The notes under the pieces were generated by a model. That model worked only from the letters and a program-made list of their open reading frames with translations, was not told where the DNA came from and did no database searches. This document shows, piece after piece, positions 54,326-64,000 of a stretch of 64,000 nucleotides of DNA (the stretch's first letter is position 1; every line of letters starts with the position of its first letter). Source of the DNA: Pinirhizobacter soli (GTDB lineage Bacteria; Pseudomonadota; Gammaproteobacteria; Xanthomonadales; Rhodanobacteraceae). The stretch lies in the NCBI RefSeq assembly GCF_015905305.1, contig NZ_JADZLQ010000001.1, positions 2,008,599 to 2,072,598 on the forward strand. Direction: 5' to 3'. A program made the translations under genes and the position numbers.

Positions 54326-56449
54326 TTGAAGCGCATCACGATTCACGCGGCCCTGGTGGCCTGCGGCATCGCCGGCATTGTCCATGCCGACGACACTATT
54401 CCGCCGCCCCAGCGCCTGGAACCGGTGGTGGTCACTGCCACACGCAGTGCGCAGTCCCCCTATGACGTGGCGGCCACCATCAACGTGGTCCCGGCGCCGC
54501 CCGATGGCGCGCTCAACGTGAACCTGTCCGAGATGCTTGCCAGCGTGCCCGGCATCCTTGCCCGCGATCGCCAGAACTACGCCCAGGACGAGCAGCTCTC
54601 CATCCGTGGCTTCGGCGCGCGATCGACCTTCGGCATCCGCGGTGTGCGCCTGTACACCGACGGCATCCCGGCCAGCATGCCCGATGGCCAGGGCCAGGTT
54701 TCCCATTTCAACTTAGGCTCGGCCGACCGGGTGGAAGTGCTGCGCGGTCCGTTCTCCGCGCTGTACGGCAATGCTTCGGGCGGCGTGGTGCAACTGTTCA
54801 CCGCCGACGGTGGGCAACCGGACGAACTGCGCGCGGGCCTGGCTGGTGGCAGCAACGGCATGCTGCGCGCCGACGTCGGAGCCCGCGGCAAGAACGGCAC
54901 GTTCGACTACAACATCGACTACACCCATTTCCGCACCGACGGTTACCGCGACCATAGTGCTGCGCGGCGCGAATCGGGCAATGCCAAGCTTGGCTGGCAG
55001 ATCGACGACGGCAAGCGCCTGACCCTGGTGCTCAATACGCTGGATGTTCCTTTCGCGCAGGATCCGCTCGGGCTCACCCGAAGCCAGTGGAAGGCCGACC
55101 CCAGCCAGGCCACCTCGGTGGCGGACACCTACAACACGCGCAAGACCGTCAACCAGACCCAGGGCGGCCTGGTGTTCGACGATTCGATCGACGAACACAA
55201 CAGCCTGCGGGTGATGGGCTATTACGGCGACCGCAACGTGTTGCAGTACCTGTCGATACCCAAGGCCACGCAGGCCAGCCAGCCGGGGAACTCGGGCGGC
55301 GTGGTGGATCTTTCAAATCAGTACGGCGGCGGTGACGCTCGCTGGACGTGGTCGGGCGACTTCGCCGATCGGCCCTTCGAGCTTGCTGCAGGCGCCACCT
55401 ACGACAACCAGCATCAGCACCGCACCGGCTACAACGACTACGTGGGCGACATCCTCGGCGTGCGTGGCGATTTGCGCCGCGACGAGATCGACCGCGTGTT
55501 CGACTTCGACCAGTACGTCCAGGCCACCTGGAAGCTGGCCGACCGCTGGACGGTGATGGGCGGCGTTCGCCACTCGCAGGTGAAATTCAATTCCGACGAC
55601 CGCTACATAACTGCTGGCAATCCTGACGACAGCGGCTCGAAGGATTACAGCGCGACCACGCCGGTGGCAGGCGTGATGTTCAGTGCAAGCCCGTCGGTGC
55701 ATCTTTACGCCAACTACGGCAAGGGCTTCGAGACTCCGACATTCTCCGAGCTCGGATACCGTAACGACGGTGGCCCGGGACTGGCCTTCAATCTGCAGCC
55801 GGTACACACCCGAAGCACCGAAGTGGGCATCAAGCTGCGGCCCTCCGACAGCACGCGTGCGGAATTCACCGTGTTCCGCTCCGACAGCCAGGACGAGTTG
55901 GCGGTGGCCACCAACCTGGGCGGACGCACCACCTACCAGAACATCGACCGCTCGCGCCGCCAGGGCTTCGAGGCATCGCTCTCCACCCAGTTGGCGGATC
56001 GCCTGAAGCTCAGCCTGGCCTATACGCGCGTGCAGGCGACGTTCCGCTCACCCTTCCTGACCTGCGTCGTCGCCGGCTGTTCACGTCCGGATACGCCGGT
56101 GGCCGCGGGGACGGGGATTCCTGGTGTGCCGGGAAGTTACGCCTATGCCGCCCTGGCGTGGGGCGCCGATACCGGCTGGCAGTTCGGCGCGGACGCCACC
56201 TATAACGACAAGACGCCGGTGAATGACACTAATAGCGAGTACGCACCGGCCTATACGACGGTAGGCGTATCCGGCGGCTATGTGATCGACCGTGAGCACT
56301 GGCGCATCCATGGCTTCGCGCGCGTGGACAATGCCTTCGACCGCACCTATGTAGGCTCGGTGATCGTCAACGACGGCAATGGCCGTTACTACGAGCCCGC
56401 GCCGGGTCGCACGTTCCTCGTCGGCGTGGATCTGCGCTGGCGTGATTGA
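54326..56449 (+). CDS. TonB-dependent outer-membrane receptor
   Basis: A 707-residue receptor without an STN domain. A signal peptide is followed by a TonB-box-like EPVVVTATRS, a plug domain (IRGFGARSTFGIRGVRLYTDG, LRGPFSALYGNASGG) and a barrel. Initiation is probably at the TTG at 54326, with AGGA nine bases upstream, because no ATG precedes the signal peptide; a GTG at 54356 is an alternative. The substrate is unknown. It is divergent from the exported methyltransferase-fold gene. Confidence 0.88.
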   Translation: MKRITIHAALVACGIAGIVHADDTIPPPQRLEPVVVTATRSAQSPYDVAATINVVPAPPDGALNVNLSEMLASVPGILARDRQNYAQDEQLSIRGFGARSTFGIRGVRLYTDGIPASMPDGQGQVSHFNLGSADRVEVLRGPFSALYGNASGGVVQLFTADGGQPDELRAGLAGGSNGMLRADVGARGKNGTFDYNIDYTHFRTDGYRDHSAARRESGNAKLGWQIDDGKRLTLVLNTLDVPFAQDPLGLTRSQWKADPSQATSVADTYNTRKTVNQTQGGLVFDDSIDEHNSLRVMGYYGDRNVLQYLSIPKATQASQPGNSGGVVDLSNQYGGGDARWTWSGDFADRPFELAAGATYDNQHQHRTGYNDYVGDILGVRGDLRRDEIDRVFDFDQYVQATWKLADRWTVMGGVRHSQVKFNSDDRYITAGNPDDSGSKDYSATTPVAGVMFSASPSVHLYANYGKGFETPTFSELGYRNDGGPGLAFNLQPVHTRSTEVGIKLRPSDSTRAEFTVFRSDSQDELAVATNLGGRTTYQNIDRSRRQGFEASLSTQLADRLKLSLAYTRVQATFRSPFLTCVVAGCSRPDTPVAAGTGIPGVPGSYAYAALAWGADTGWQFGADATYNDKTPVNDTNSEYAPAYTTVGVSGGYVIDREHWRIHGFARVDNAFDRTYVGSVIVNDGNGRYYEPAPGRTFLVGVDLRWRD

Positions 56450-56515
56450 ACGCACACGCCGCTTCGACCTCGCGCATGGCAAGCTTCCGTTTTTGCCATG
56501 TGCGAGGGACATTCC

Positions 56516-57463
56516 ATGAACAAGCGCAAGCTCGGCCAGTCCATCCTGGAAGTCGCCCCGCTCGCCTTCGGCGGCAACGTATTCGGCTGGAGCGCGGATG
56601 AAAAGCAGTCGTTCGCCCTGCTCGACGCCTTCGTCGACCACGGCTTCAACCTGATCGACACAGCCGACGCCTATTCGGCCTGGGTGCCGGGCAACAAGGG
56701 TGGCGAATCGGAAACCATCATCGGCAAGTGGCTCAAGGCCAGCGGCAAACGCGACAAGGTTCTGATCGCCACCAAGGTGGCCAAGTGGCAGCAGCATCCG
56801 GGGCTTTCGCCGATCAATATCAACGAGGCAGCGGACGATTCCCTGCGCCGCCTGGGCGTGGACCACATCGACCTGTACCAGGCCCACGAGGATGATCCGA
56901 AGACCCCGCTGGCCGAGACCCTGCACGCCTTCGCCGGTTTGATCCAGAAGGGCAAGGTGCGCGTGATCGGTGCCTCCAACTACAGCGCCGAGCGCTTCGC
57001 CGATGCACTGAAAACGTCTCAGTCCGAAGGCTTGCCGCGCTACGAGTCGATGCAGCCGGAATACAACCTGATGGATCGCAAGGCTTACGAGGGGCATATC
57101 GAGCCGGTGATCCTGAAAGAGCGCGTCGGGGTCATCAGTTACTACTCGCTGGCTAGCGGTTTCCTGACCGGCAAGTACCGAAGCGAAGCGGATCTGGCCA
57201 AGAGCGCCGCACGCGGTGGCGGGGTGAAGAAATACCTCGGCGCCCGCGGCAGGAAGGTATTGGACGCCCTCGACGAAGTCGCCGGCCGGCACAACGGCAA
57301 GCCGGCACAGGTGGCCCTGGCCTGGCTGATGGCCCGCCCGGGAATCACTGCACCGATCGCCAGCGCGACGACCGTGGAGCAACTGGGCGAGATCGCCCGA
57401 GCAGCGGAGCTGAACCTGTCTGGGGAAGACATCAGCCTGCTCGACCAGGCCAGTGCCAGCTAG
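56516..57463 (+). CDS. Aldo/keto reductase
   Basis: A 315-residue NADPH-dependent reductase with a TIM barrel. The catalytic tetrad appears as DTADAYS (Asp, Tyr), IATKVAK (Lys) and LYQAHEDD (His). The C-terminal [17 protein letters not shown] binds cofactor. A GAGGGAC ribosome site precedes 56516. The physiological substrate is unknown; the family reduces aldehydes and ketones. Confidence 0.92.
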   Translation: MNKRKLGQSILEVAPLAFGGNVFGWSADEKQSFALLDAFVDHGFNLIDTADAYSAWVPGNKGGESETIIGKWLKASGKRDKVLIATKVAKWQQHPGLSPININEAADDSLRRLGVDHIDLYQAHEDDPKTPLAETLHAFAGLIQKGKVRVIGASNYSAERFADALKTSQSEGLPRYESMQPEYNLMDRKAYEGHIEPVILKERVGVISYYSLASGFLTGKYRSEADLAKSAARGGGVKKYLGARGRKVLDALDEVAGRHNGKPAQVALAWLMARPGITAPIASATTVEQLGEIARAAELNLSGEDISLLDQASAS

Positions 57464-57521
57464 GGCCATCGCAGGCGTCAATCCCGGGGCCCAAAGGGCC
57501 GGATCGGTTACCATGCTCGCC

Positions 57522-58280
57522 ATGACCGATCCGACCCCGCCCCCGACCACCCATTTCGGCTTCCGCGACGTTCCCGTCGGCGAGAAACAGGCCCTTGTCG
57601 GGCAGGTGTTTACCTCGGTCGCGCGCAGCTACGACCTGATGAACGACCTCATGTCGTTCGGCATCCATCGCCTGTGGAAACGCCACTTCGTGGCCGTGAG
57701 CGGCGTGCGCCGTGGCGACCGCGTACTGGACCTGGCTGGCGGCACGGGCGATATTGCCGCGCTGCTCAAGCCCGTGGTCGGCGATGAGGGTGAAGTGGTG
57801 GTGGGCGACATCAACGCCGCCATGCTCGGCGTGGGCCGCGACCGCCTTACCGATCGGGGGCTGGTGGCCGGCTTGCGCTGGGCGCAGATGAACGCCGAAG
57901 CCCTGCCCTTCCCGGACAATAGCTTCGATGCCGTCACCATCGCCTTCGGCCTGCGCAATGTCACCGACAAGGACAAGGCACTGGCCGACATGTGCCGCAT
58001 CCTCAAACCCGGCGGCCGCGCACTGGTACTGGAATTCTCCAAGGTCAAGAGCGAGCTCTTCAGCAAGCTCTACGATTTCCATTCCTTCAAGGTGCTGCCG
58101 AAACTCGGCCAGCTGTTCGCCGGCGACGCCGACAGCTATCAATACCTGGCCGAATCGATCCGCAAGCATCCCGACCAGGAAACGCTCAAGGCGATGATGG
58201 AACGCGCGGGTTTCGGCCGCGTGGAAGTACGCAACCTGTCCAACGGCATCGTGGCGATCCATCGGGCCTACAAGTTCTAG
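57522..58280 (+). CDS. ubiE: Ubiquinone/menaquinone C-methyltransferase UbiE
   Basis: A 252-residue SAM methyltransferase of quinone synthesis. The N-terminus [14 protein letters not shown] and [21 protein letters not shown], and the motif [14 protein letters not shown], are diagnostic. The ATG at 57522 matches the E. coli-type N-terminus; 57513 is the alternative. Confidence 0.95.
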   Translation: MTDPTPPPTTHFGFRDVPVGEKQALVGQVFTSVARSYDLMNDLMSFGIHRLWKRHFVAVSGVRRGDRVLDLAGGTGDIAALLKPVVGDEGEVVVGDINAAMLGVGRDRLTDRGLVAGLRWAQMNAEALPFPDNSFDAVTIAFGLRNVTDKDKALADMCRILKPGGRALVLEFSKVKSELFSKLYDFHSFKVLPKLGQLFAGDADSYQYLAESIRKHPDQETLKAMMERAGFGRVEVRNLSNGIVAIHRAYKF

Positions 58281-58309
58281 ACACGGTTGCGCGATAGCTG
58301 AAAGCACGC

Positions 58310-58900
58310 GTGCGGGGCTCGGGTGACGATGCGCCTTCTTCGCATCGGAACATCGTCGTGATCAAGACTCCAACGCAAATCCCCCTGCCGCCAATCACCC
58401 TTGCCGATCTCAAGGCGGTGGCGGGTGACCAACCTTGCACACCGATGCCACAGACACCCATATCGGTGACCAACAACGACGCCGATACGCGAACTGGGTG
58501 GCTTTACCTGGACAAGGATGAGACGTCACCTCTCGGACGCAAGCATCGTGATTCCTTAACAGACAGAGAGCTTGGTCCTGACGAACGCGAAGCGCTGAAG
58601 CTTCTTGGCGACGCTATCGACTTCGGGCGGTCGACTTACCTCGATATGGATACGCTCGTGTCGACACCAGACGGTGCGGCCGCACTCATCGCGCAAGACT
58701 CCATGCCTTTGAACCGTGACCGGACGAAGCGGCCGATTTCGGAAGCAGGGCTTGGTCACCGGCCGGAAGTGTGCAGGGAGGAACTGCGGCGGCGCATAGT
58801 GCGGGTCGCGGGAAGTGCTTCTCAACATGGCGCGAGCACAGACCTGATGCAGTCCCTGTCTCGGCGGCTTGGCAACCGGGGCGGGCCCTCCGGCACCTGA
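58310..58900 (+). CDS. Hypothetical protein
   Basis: A 196-residue soluble, charged protein of unknown function, with a Pro-rich start and an acidic helix-rich middle (LTDRELGPDEREALKLLGD). The true start may be a GTG at 58358. No homology is recognised. Codon use is less GC-rich than its neighbours, which weakly suggests acquired DNA. Confidence 0.5.
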   Translation: MRGSGDDAPSSHRNIVVIKTPTQIPLPPITLADLKAVAGDQPCTPMPQTPISVTNNDADTRTGWLYLDKDETSPLGRKHRDSLTDRELGPDEREALKLLGDAIDFGRSTYLDMDTLVSTPDGAAALIAQDSMPLNRDRTKRPISEAGLGHRPEVCREELRRRIVRVAGSASQHGASTDLMQSLSRRLGNRGGPSGT

Positions 58901-58958
58901 ACCGCCCCAGCGCGTGGTGGCATACTCCGGGTTTCAGCCCCATCCCCGGAGCCTCACC

Positions 58959-60824
58959 ATGCGTTACCTGCCCGCCGTCGCGCTTGCCGCGTTCGCGCTG
59001 CCGCTGTCGGCTTTTGCCGCGGATCCCTATTCCTACGCCCAGCCGTCGGTGGTCCGCGTCACCCACCTGGACCTGGACCTCGGGGTCGACTTCGACCAGA
59101 AGGCCCTGGCCGGCACCGCGACGCTGAAGCTCGACTGGAAGGACCCCCAGGCGCCGGAGCTGGTACTGGACACCCGCGACCTGAAAATCGCCAAGGTCGA
59201 GGCGCTGGGCGCCGGCGGCGCCGTCTCGCCGCTTAAATTCACCCTGGCGGCCAGCGACAAGGAATTGGGCGAGAAACTCACCATCGCGGCGCCAAAGCAC
59301 CCGGCTGAAGTACGCATCACCTACGCCACCGTGCCCACCGCCTCGGGCCTGCAGTGGCTCACACCTGAGCAGACCGCCGACAAGAAGCAGGCGCTGATGT
59401 TCTCGCAGTCGGAGTCCATCCATGCGCGCTCGTGGGTGCCGCTGCAGGATTCCCCGGCCATCCGCTTCACCTACGACGCGCACATCACCGCGCCGAAGGG
59501 CGTGCGCGTGCTGATGAGCGCCATCAACGACGCCAAACACCCGCTCGATGGCGATTTCACCTTCGACCAGCCGCATCCGATCCCGTCGTACCTGCTGGCC
59601 ATCGCCGCCGGCGGCCTGGACGTTCGCGAGACGGGCCCGCGCAGCGCCGTGTATGCCGAGCCTGGCGTGGTCGCCAAGGCCGCACACGAGTTCGAGGATA
59701 CCGAGAAGCTGATCGCAGCCACCGAGAAGCTCTACGGTCCCTATGCCTGGACGCGCTACGACATCCTGGTACTGCCGCCTTCCTTTCCGTTCGGCGGCAT
59801 GGAAAACCCCAACATGACCTTCGCCACGCCCACGGTGCTGGTGGGCGACAAGAGCCTGGTGTCGCTGGTATCGCATGAACTTGCGCATTCGTGGTCGGGA
59901 AACCTGGTGACCAGCGCATCCTGGCGGGACATCTGGTTGAACGAGGGCTTCACTACCTACGTGCAGGGCCGCATCACCGAGGCGGTGTATGGCAAGACGC
60001 AGGCCGACGAAGAAGCCCTGCTGTCTGCACGGGCGCTGGAAAAAGGCCTGGCCAAGATGCCAGTGAACGCACAGAAGCTGACTCCCTCGCCACGCGCTGT
60101 CGGTGCCGACGACGCACTCACGGACGTGGCCTACGACAAGGGCTCGTGGTTCCTGCACACACTCGAGCAGCGCTTCGGCCGCGACAACTTCGATGCCTAC
60201 CTCAAGGGCTACTTCGCGCACTTCGCCTTCCAGAGCATCGATACCGAAACGATGCTCGCCTACATGAAGACAAACCTGCTGGATAAGTACCCCGGCAAGA
60301 TGAGCGTGGCCGAAGTGCGCGCCTGGGTCTACGAACCCGGCGTCCCCAAGGATGCCCCGCTGCCCACCGTGGCGCGCTTCGACAACATCGACGCAGAACG
60401 CACCGCTTTCCTTGATGGCACCCTGGGCGCCGACAAGCTCGATGCGAAGACCTGGAATACCCAGGAGTGGATGTACTTCCTCGACCGCCTGCCCGACGCA
60501 CCGCCGCTGACCAAGATGCAGGAACTCGACACCGCCTGGCATCTCACCGGCACACCCAACGCCGAGATCGGCATGCGCTGGTATGCCCACGCCATTGCCG
60601 CGGGCGACAAGGCCGTGTGGAACGCCGCAGGCGAGCATATGCAGCGTATCGGCCGTCTGTACCTGACCACCCCCGTGTACCGTGCCTTCGCCGCCACGCC
60701 CGATGGACTCGCCTTCGCCGAAGGCATCTATGCCAAGGCCAAGCCCGCTTACCACCCGATGACGCAGAAAGCGGTGGAAGGCATCTTCGCCAAGGCGAAA
60801 GCCCACCCGGGCAAGGCCACCTGA
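58959..60824 (+). CDS. Exported M1 aminopeptidase, leukotriene A4 hydrolase-like
   Basis: A 621-residue zinc aminopeptidase. The signal peptide ends near SAFA (residue 21). The exopeptidase motif GGMENP and the zinc motif HELAH (about residue 305) with the distal Glu in LNEGFTTY are intact. A C-terminal helical arm, as in LTA4H, is present from about residue 470. It should degrade peptides in the periplasm. The start at 58959 gives the signal peptide. The downstream hydrolase gene begins two bases after its stop. Confidence 0.93.
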   Translation: MRYLPAVALAAFALPLSAFAADPYSYAQPSVVRVTHLDLDLGVDFDQKALAGTATLKLDWKDPQAPELVLDTRDLKIAKVEALGAGGAVSPLKFTLAASDKELGEKLTIAAPKHPAEVRITYATVPTASGLQWLTPEQTADKKQALMFSQSESIHARSWVPLQDSPAIRFTYDAHITAPKGVRVLMSAINDAKHPLDGDFTFDQPHPIPSYLLAIAAGGLDVRETGPRSAVYAEPGVVAKAAHEFEDTEKLIAATEKLYGPYAWTRYDILVLPPSFPFGGMENPNMTFATPTVLVGDKSLVSLVSHELAHSWSGNLVTSASWRDIWLNEGFTTYVQGRITEAVYGKTQADEEALLSARALEKGLAKMPVNAQKLTPSPRAVGADDALTDVAYDKGSWFLHTLEQRFGRDNFDAYLKGYFAHFAFQSIDTETMLAYMKTNLLDKYPGKMSVAEVRAWVYEPGVPKDAPLPTVARFDNIDAERTAFLDGTLGADKLDAKTWNTQEWMYFLDRLPDAPPLTKMQELDTAWHLTGTPNAEIGMRWYAHAIAAGDKAVWNAAGEHMQRIGRLYLTTPVYRAFAATPDGLAFAEGIYAKAKPAYHPMTQKAVEGIFAKAKAHPGKAT

Positions 60825-60826
60825 CC

Positions 60827-61828
60827 ATGTCACGTCTTCGTCCCCGTCCTGTTTCCAACGATCCGCGACCGCTATGGAAGCGCCTGCTCTATCGCCGCCT
60901 GAAGTTCATCGGTGGCATCGTCGGCGTACTGGCGCTGAGCTTCACCTTCGCCTATCTGTTCGAGCCGCAATGGCTATTGCGCATGGACATGATGCGCAAG
61001 GCGATGGCGGCCAACCTCGACACGCACAGCATCGAGGCCGGCGACACGAAATGGTCGTATTACGAAGGCGGCAACGGCCCCACCCTGGTGCTGTTGCATG
61101 GCTTTGCCGCCAACAAGGATGTGTGGCTGGATTCGGCCAAGGAACTGACCAAGAATTTCCACGTGATCGCCCCGGATCTTCCCGGCTGGGGTGATTCCTC
61201 TCGCGTGGAAGGCGGCCGGTACGACGTGGACAGCCAGGTGGCACGGCTGGATACGTTCTTCGATCGCATGGGCCTGCGCGGCTTCACCCTGGTCGGGCAT
61301 TCGATGGGCGGTGCGATTGCCGGCGCCTATACCGCGGATCATCCGGGACGCGTGTCGAACCTGGTGCTGATGGATGCCTTGGGCCTGACCTTCAAACCCA
61401 ACGACTTCTCCAAGGCGGCGCTCAACGGCAAGGATCCGTTCGTGTTCGACGACCGGGCGGGTTTCGAGGCGATGCTGAAACTGGTGTTCCTGAACCCGCC
61501 GAAGGTACCCGGCCGCATCGCCGATGCCCTGGTGCAACAGAACAAGGACAACCGCGTTTTCATCGAGCACACGTTCGATGAGTTGAAGCCCGAGTCGCAA
61601 TCGCTGGCGCTGGATTCACGGCTACCCAAACTCACCGTGCCGGTGCTGGGCCTGTGGTGCCACGAGGACAAGGTGATCGACATCTCGGCACTGGATACCC
61701 TGCGCAACGGACTGACCAACGCCAAGGCGATCAGCACTACGATCTTGAACGGCTGCAACCACATGCCGCAGATTGAGAAGGCGGATGATTTCGCCAAGGT
61801 GATCACGGGATTCGTGATGGCGCATTAA
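60827..61828 (+). CDS. Membrane-anchored alpha/beta hydrolase
   Basis: A 333-residue hydrolase with an N-terminal transmembrane helix (about residues 27-47) and an alpha/beta fold facing the periplasm. The nucleophile elbow is GHSMGG, preceded by the oxyanion segment LLHGFAANKD; the acid lies in CHEDKVID and the His in GCNHMPQ. Related proteins act as lipases or esterases. It is tightly coupled to the aminopeptidase gene. An inverted repeat follows at 61838-61858. Confidence 0.9.
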   Translation: MSRLRPRPVSNDPRPLWKRLLYRRLKFIGGIVGVLALSFTFAYLFEPQWLLRMDMMRKAMAANLDTHSIEAGDTKWSYYEGGNGPTLVLLHGFAANKDVWLDSAKELTKNFHVIAPDLPGWGDSSRVEGGRYDVDSQVARLDTFFDRMGLRGFTLVGHSMGGAIAGAYTADHPGRVSNLVLMDALGLTFKPNDFSKAALNGKDPFVFDDRAGFEAMLKLVFLNPPKVPGRIADALVQQNKDNRVFIEHTFDELKPESQSLALDSRLPKLTVPVLGLWCHEDKVIDISALDTLRNGLTNAKAISTTILNGCNHMPQIEKADDFAKVITGFVMAH

Positions 61829-61837
61829 GTGGGTGGG

Positions 61838-61858
61838 CGGTGGCTGCAAGCGCCACCG
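61838..61858 (+). terminator. Stem-loop after the hydrolase gene
   Basis: Perfect seven-base arms CGGTGGC and GCCACCG with a seven-base loop, ten bases after the stop codon. No T-tract follows, so termination would have to be factor-assisted. Confidence 0.3.
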
Positions 61859-61933
61859 TCACCCGCCCGATACGATGTTGCTCTTCGGAGAGGGCACAAG
61901 CCTCGAGCCTTCCGGTGCAACCTTGGGATCAAG

Positions 61934-62314
61934 ATGCCAATCACTTTCGCGGCCGACGTCGACAGCACGGTTTATATAACGACAGTTCCGCATCCGACGG
62001 CGAACGACAGTTGGGTCAACGGGGCTGACCAACCGACGCATGCCTACAACATCCAGAATGTTCGCAACCATGCACGGAGCGGCATGAACATTCTTCGCCA
62101 TCTGGCTATTGATTTGGTAGGCATTGGCACCCTGATAATCATCGTCCGCAACTACATCGACCGGGTAACCTCGGATGCTTACCACGAAGGTTTCGAACGA
62201 GGATCCAACCTGTGCCTTGAAGATCAACGCGCTTTGACGATGCACACCGCTACGGCCGTCGCCCGCTCAGATACCTCGTATCCATGGCACCGGCCTTGGG
62301 ACTGGCCTTTCTAG
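61934..62314 (+). CDS. Hypothetical small membrane protein
   Basis: A 126-residue protein with one transmembrane segment near residues 55-75 and a His/Asn-rich first half. No family recognised. The ATG at 61934 is taken as start; the frame is open from 61829. GC content is lower than flanking genes. It converges with the YgjP-like gene. Confidence 0.5.
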   Translation: MPITFAADVDSTVYITTVPHPTANDSWVNGADQPTHAYNIQNVRNHARSGMNILRHLAIDLVGIGTLIIIVRNYIDRVTSDAYHEGFERGSNLCLEDQRALTMHTATAVARSDTSYPWHRPWDWPF

Positions 62315-62318
62315 CGCA

Positions 62319-63083
62319 TCAATCGGCGACGTCCGCCACCAGCCGTTCGAGCTCGGCCTTCAACCCCGAACCATGCGCACGCAGCCAGTCGCGCTGTTCG
62401 CGCCAGTCGGGAGTGATGGATTCCACCCAGGCCCAGAATTTGCGCGAGTGGTTGCGCTGGCGAAGGTGACACAGCTCGTGCACCAGCACGTAGCGCAGCG
62501 CCGCAGGTGGCGCCAGCGCCAGCGAAAGGTCAAGGTTCACCCGGTCGCGTGCGTCCAGGCTTCCCCACAGGCTCTTCAGCGGACGTATGCGCAGCCCCGT
62601 GGGCGCGGCACCGACCAGCGGCACCAGCGTTGCGAGCCAACGCGAGACGTCGCGCCGGATCTGTGCTTCAAGGAACGAGGCGATGAGTCCCCGCGCTACT
62701 GGCAAGGCGCGGCTGCCCGGCCGCGGTAGTACCAGGGTGAGTGATTCACCCGCGTGCTCGATGCGGGGATAAGGGCCATCGGCCCAGAAGAGGTCGGTTT
62801 CCTGTCCGCGCAACGGGAACGTGGTGGGCACGCCCACGCGCAGCGCCGGCAGCCGTTCGGCATCGAGGTTGAGTTCGTCGAGCTTGCGTTCGAGCCAGTC
62901 GACATTGGTGCGCAGGAAGGCGCTGACCTGCGAAGGATGCGTGCCGCGCGGGCAGGTGATGCGCGCGCCCTTGGAAGTAACGGTGAGGCGCAATCGACGG
63001 GCACGCGGATGCACCGATTTCAGCACGCGGATCGTTGCCCCCCCGGAGGTAGGCAATTCAAGCCAGTCGCCCTGTTCGAACAT
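62319..63083 (-). CDS. YgjP-like metallopeptidase (DUF45)
   Basis: A 254-residue protein of the YgjP/SprT-related zinc metallopeptidase family. The zinc motif is HELCH, near residue 201, with a later His in NHSRKFWAWVE. The region RIRPLKSLWGSLD upstream is the DUF45 signature. Role unknown; SprT relatives process protein-DNA damage. It is about 90 bases downstream of rdgC on the same strand. Confidence 0.88.
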   Translation of the reverse strand: MFEQGDWLELPTSGGATIRVLKSVHPRARRLRLTVTSKGARITCPRGTHPSQVSAFLRTNVDWLERKLDELNLDAERLPALRVGVPTTFPLRGQETDLFWADGPYPRIEHAGESLTLVLPRPGSRALPVARGLIASFLEAQIRRDVSRWLATLVPLVGAAPTGLRIRPLKSLWGSLDARDRVNLDLSLALAPPAALRYVLVHELCHLRQRNHSRKFWAWVESITPDWREQRDWLRAHGSGLKAELERLVADVAD

Positions 63084-63172
63084 CGCCGTTGTCTACCCGT
63101 TGCCACCGTGGAGCCGATAAGTTTCGACCACGGCCGTCGCGGATGCTGCGACTGAAGTTCCCTGCCGCCCGA

Positions 63173-64000
63173 TCAATCCGGGCGGGGCAGCTTGAACCAT
63201 TCGTCGAGCTTGCCCAACAGGCGCTCCAGCTCCAGCGTCAGCAGGGCAAAGCGGGCATCCATCTCGGCCGCAGGTGAATCGTGGGGGCTATCGCCCATTT
63301 CGTCCAGTACCACGTCGAGGAACTTCAGCTTCCTGACTACCAGGTCTTCACCCAGGACGAAGGTCATCCGGTCATCGAAGGTCAGGCCCAGCAGGAACAC
63401 CTGCTTGCCGTTTCGCAAGTGTTCGCGGACTTCCTCCGACTCCAGGTCCTGACGGCGGCAGCGGGCAATGGCGCCGGTGGCCGTGGCAGGGTCCCTGAGC
63501 TCCACCTCGTCGCCGAGGGTCAGGCCCCCCGGGAGGTTGCCGGTGGCCAGCCAGTCGGTCATCAGGGCCCGGGGGGATTCCTCAGGGGCCAGCGGCACGG
63601 CCGGGAAACTACCCAGGGCCTCGCGGATCTGGGTCACGCCGTTCTCGGCCGACTTGCGACTGGAACTATCGATCACCAGCCAGCCGTGCTTGCGATCGGC
63701 GTAGACGGCCAGGCGGGAGCTGCGGACGAAGGCCCGCGGCAGCAGTTCGTTCAGGACGTCGTCCTTGATCCGCTTGCGCTCACGGCCGTTCACCTTGCGG
63801 CCTTCTTCCTCGGCGATCTTCTGCACGCGGTTGTGCAGTTCGTCATTGACCACGGAAGACGGCAGCAGCTTGTCCTCGCTGCCCACCATCACCAGGGTGG
63901 AGGCCTTCACCACGTGGGTCAGGGCTTCCTCGTTACGGCCCAGCGGGGAGACAAAGCCCCGGGTGGACATCTCCAGCGGACCTACCGGCCGAAGGCGGTG
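63173..64000 (-). CDS. rdgC: Recombination-associated protein RdgC (5' end missing)
   Basis: The C-terminal 275 residues of RdgC, a ring-shaped DNA-binding protein that restrains RecA. The segment PLEMSTRGFVSPLGR is conserved and, by comparison, lies about 30 residues from the native N-terminus, so the coding region continues past the window edge; the ATG at 63970 is internal. The remaining domains and the C-terminal LERLLGKLDEWFKLPR are intact, so this is a window truncation and not a pseudogene. Confidence 0.93.
   Translation of the reverse strand, partial: HRLRPVGPLEMSTRGFVSPLGRNEEALTHVVKASTLVMVGSEDKLLPSSVVNDELHNRVQKIAEEEGRKVNGRERKRIKDDVLNELLPRAFVRSSRLAVYADRKHGWLVIDSSSRKSAENGVTQIREALGSFPAVPLAPEESPRALMTDWLATGNLPGGLTLGDEVELRDPATATGAIARCRRQDLESEEVREHLRNGKQVFLLGLTFDDRMTFVLGEDLVVRKLKFLDVVLDEMGDSPHDSPAAEMDARFALLTLELERLLGKLDEWFKLPRPD

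Noticed and set aside
63173-64000. rdgC as a truncated pseudogene
   Set aside because: The reading frame is open through the window edge, so the missing 5' end is a sampling limit.

Overview
The window looks like a chromosomal segment of a high-GC gammaproteobacterium of the order Xanthomonadales, most likely family Rhodanobacteraceae (Luteibacter/Dyella-like). This is inferred from the type II secretion locus in the Xanthomonas xps order (E-F-G-H-I-J-K-L-M-N-D), from the many TonB-dependent receptors and FecI/FecR-type regulators, and from the style of the housekeeping proteins. No rRNA, tRNA, CRISPR array, integrase or transposase gene was seen. Coding density is high, with many ATGA or GTGA stop/start overlaps.

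Layout. 1-3.4 kb: a GldA/GldF/GldG-like ABC exporter operon with a DUF4340-like partner. 3.4-11.6 kb: gnd, mutM, an unknown protein, tdk, a flavin-dependent halogenase-like oxidoreductase, rep and an AI-2E/PerM-type membrane protein. 11.7-19.3 kb: a lipoprotein acid phosphatase, a promoter-to-terminator unit that may be a small RNA, a lipoprotein, plsB, a Kef-type antiporter and hemB. 19.4-25 kb: a solitary MalK/UgpC-type ATPase divergent from glk across a LacI-type operator, then fpr, yadGH and rluF. 25-30.4 kb: a small membrane protein with 45-bp tandem repeats, dbpA, a DUF2167 protein and hrpB.

30.5-36 kb: a FecI sigma factor, a FecR regulator, a TonB receptor with an N-terminal signalling (STN) domain and an AppA-like histidine phosphatase/phytase. 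Together they read as a cell-surface signalling system for an organic phosphate such as phytate, and are the most interesting unit here. 36-41 kb is an accessory stretch: small enzymes (ABM, VOC, TonB_C, DUF4166, DCC, cupin), an ArsR repressor with a near-perfect operator over its own start codon, a UbiG-like methyltransferase, and a cluster of palindromic repeats.

41-51.8 kb is the complete leftward type II secretion operon, whose GspE lacks the usual zinc tetracysteine motif. 52-64 kb: tatD, rluE, an exported methyltransferase-fold protein, a second TonB receptor, an aldo/keto reductase, ubiE, an exported M1 aminopeptidase, a membrane-anchored alpha/beta hydrolase, two small unknown genes, a YgjP-like metallopeptidase and the 3' part of rdgC, cut by the window edge.
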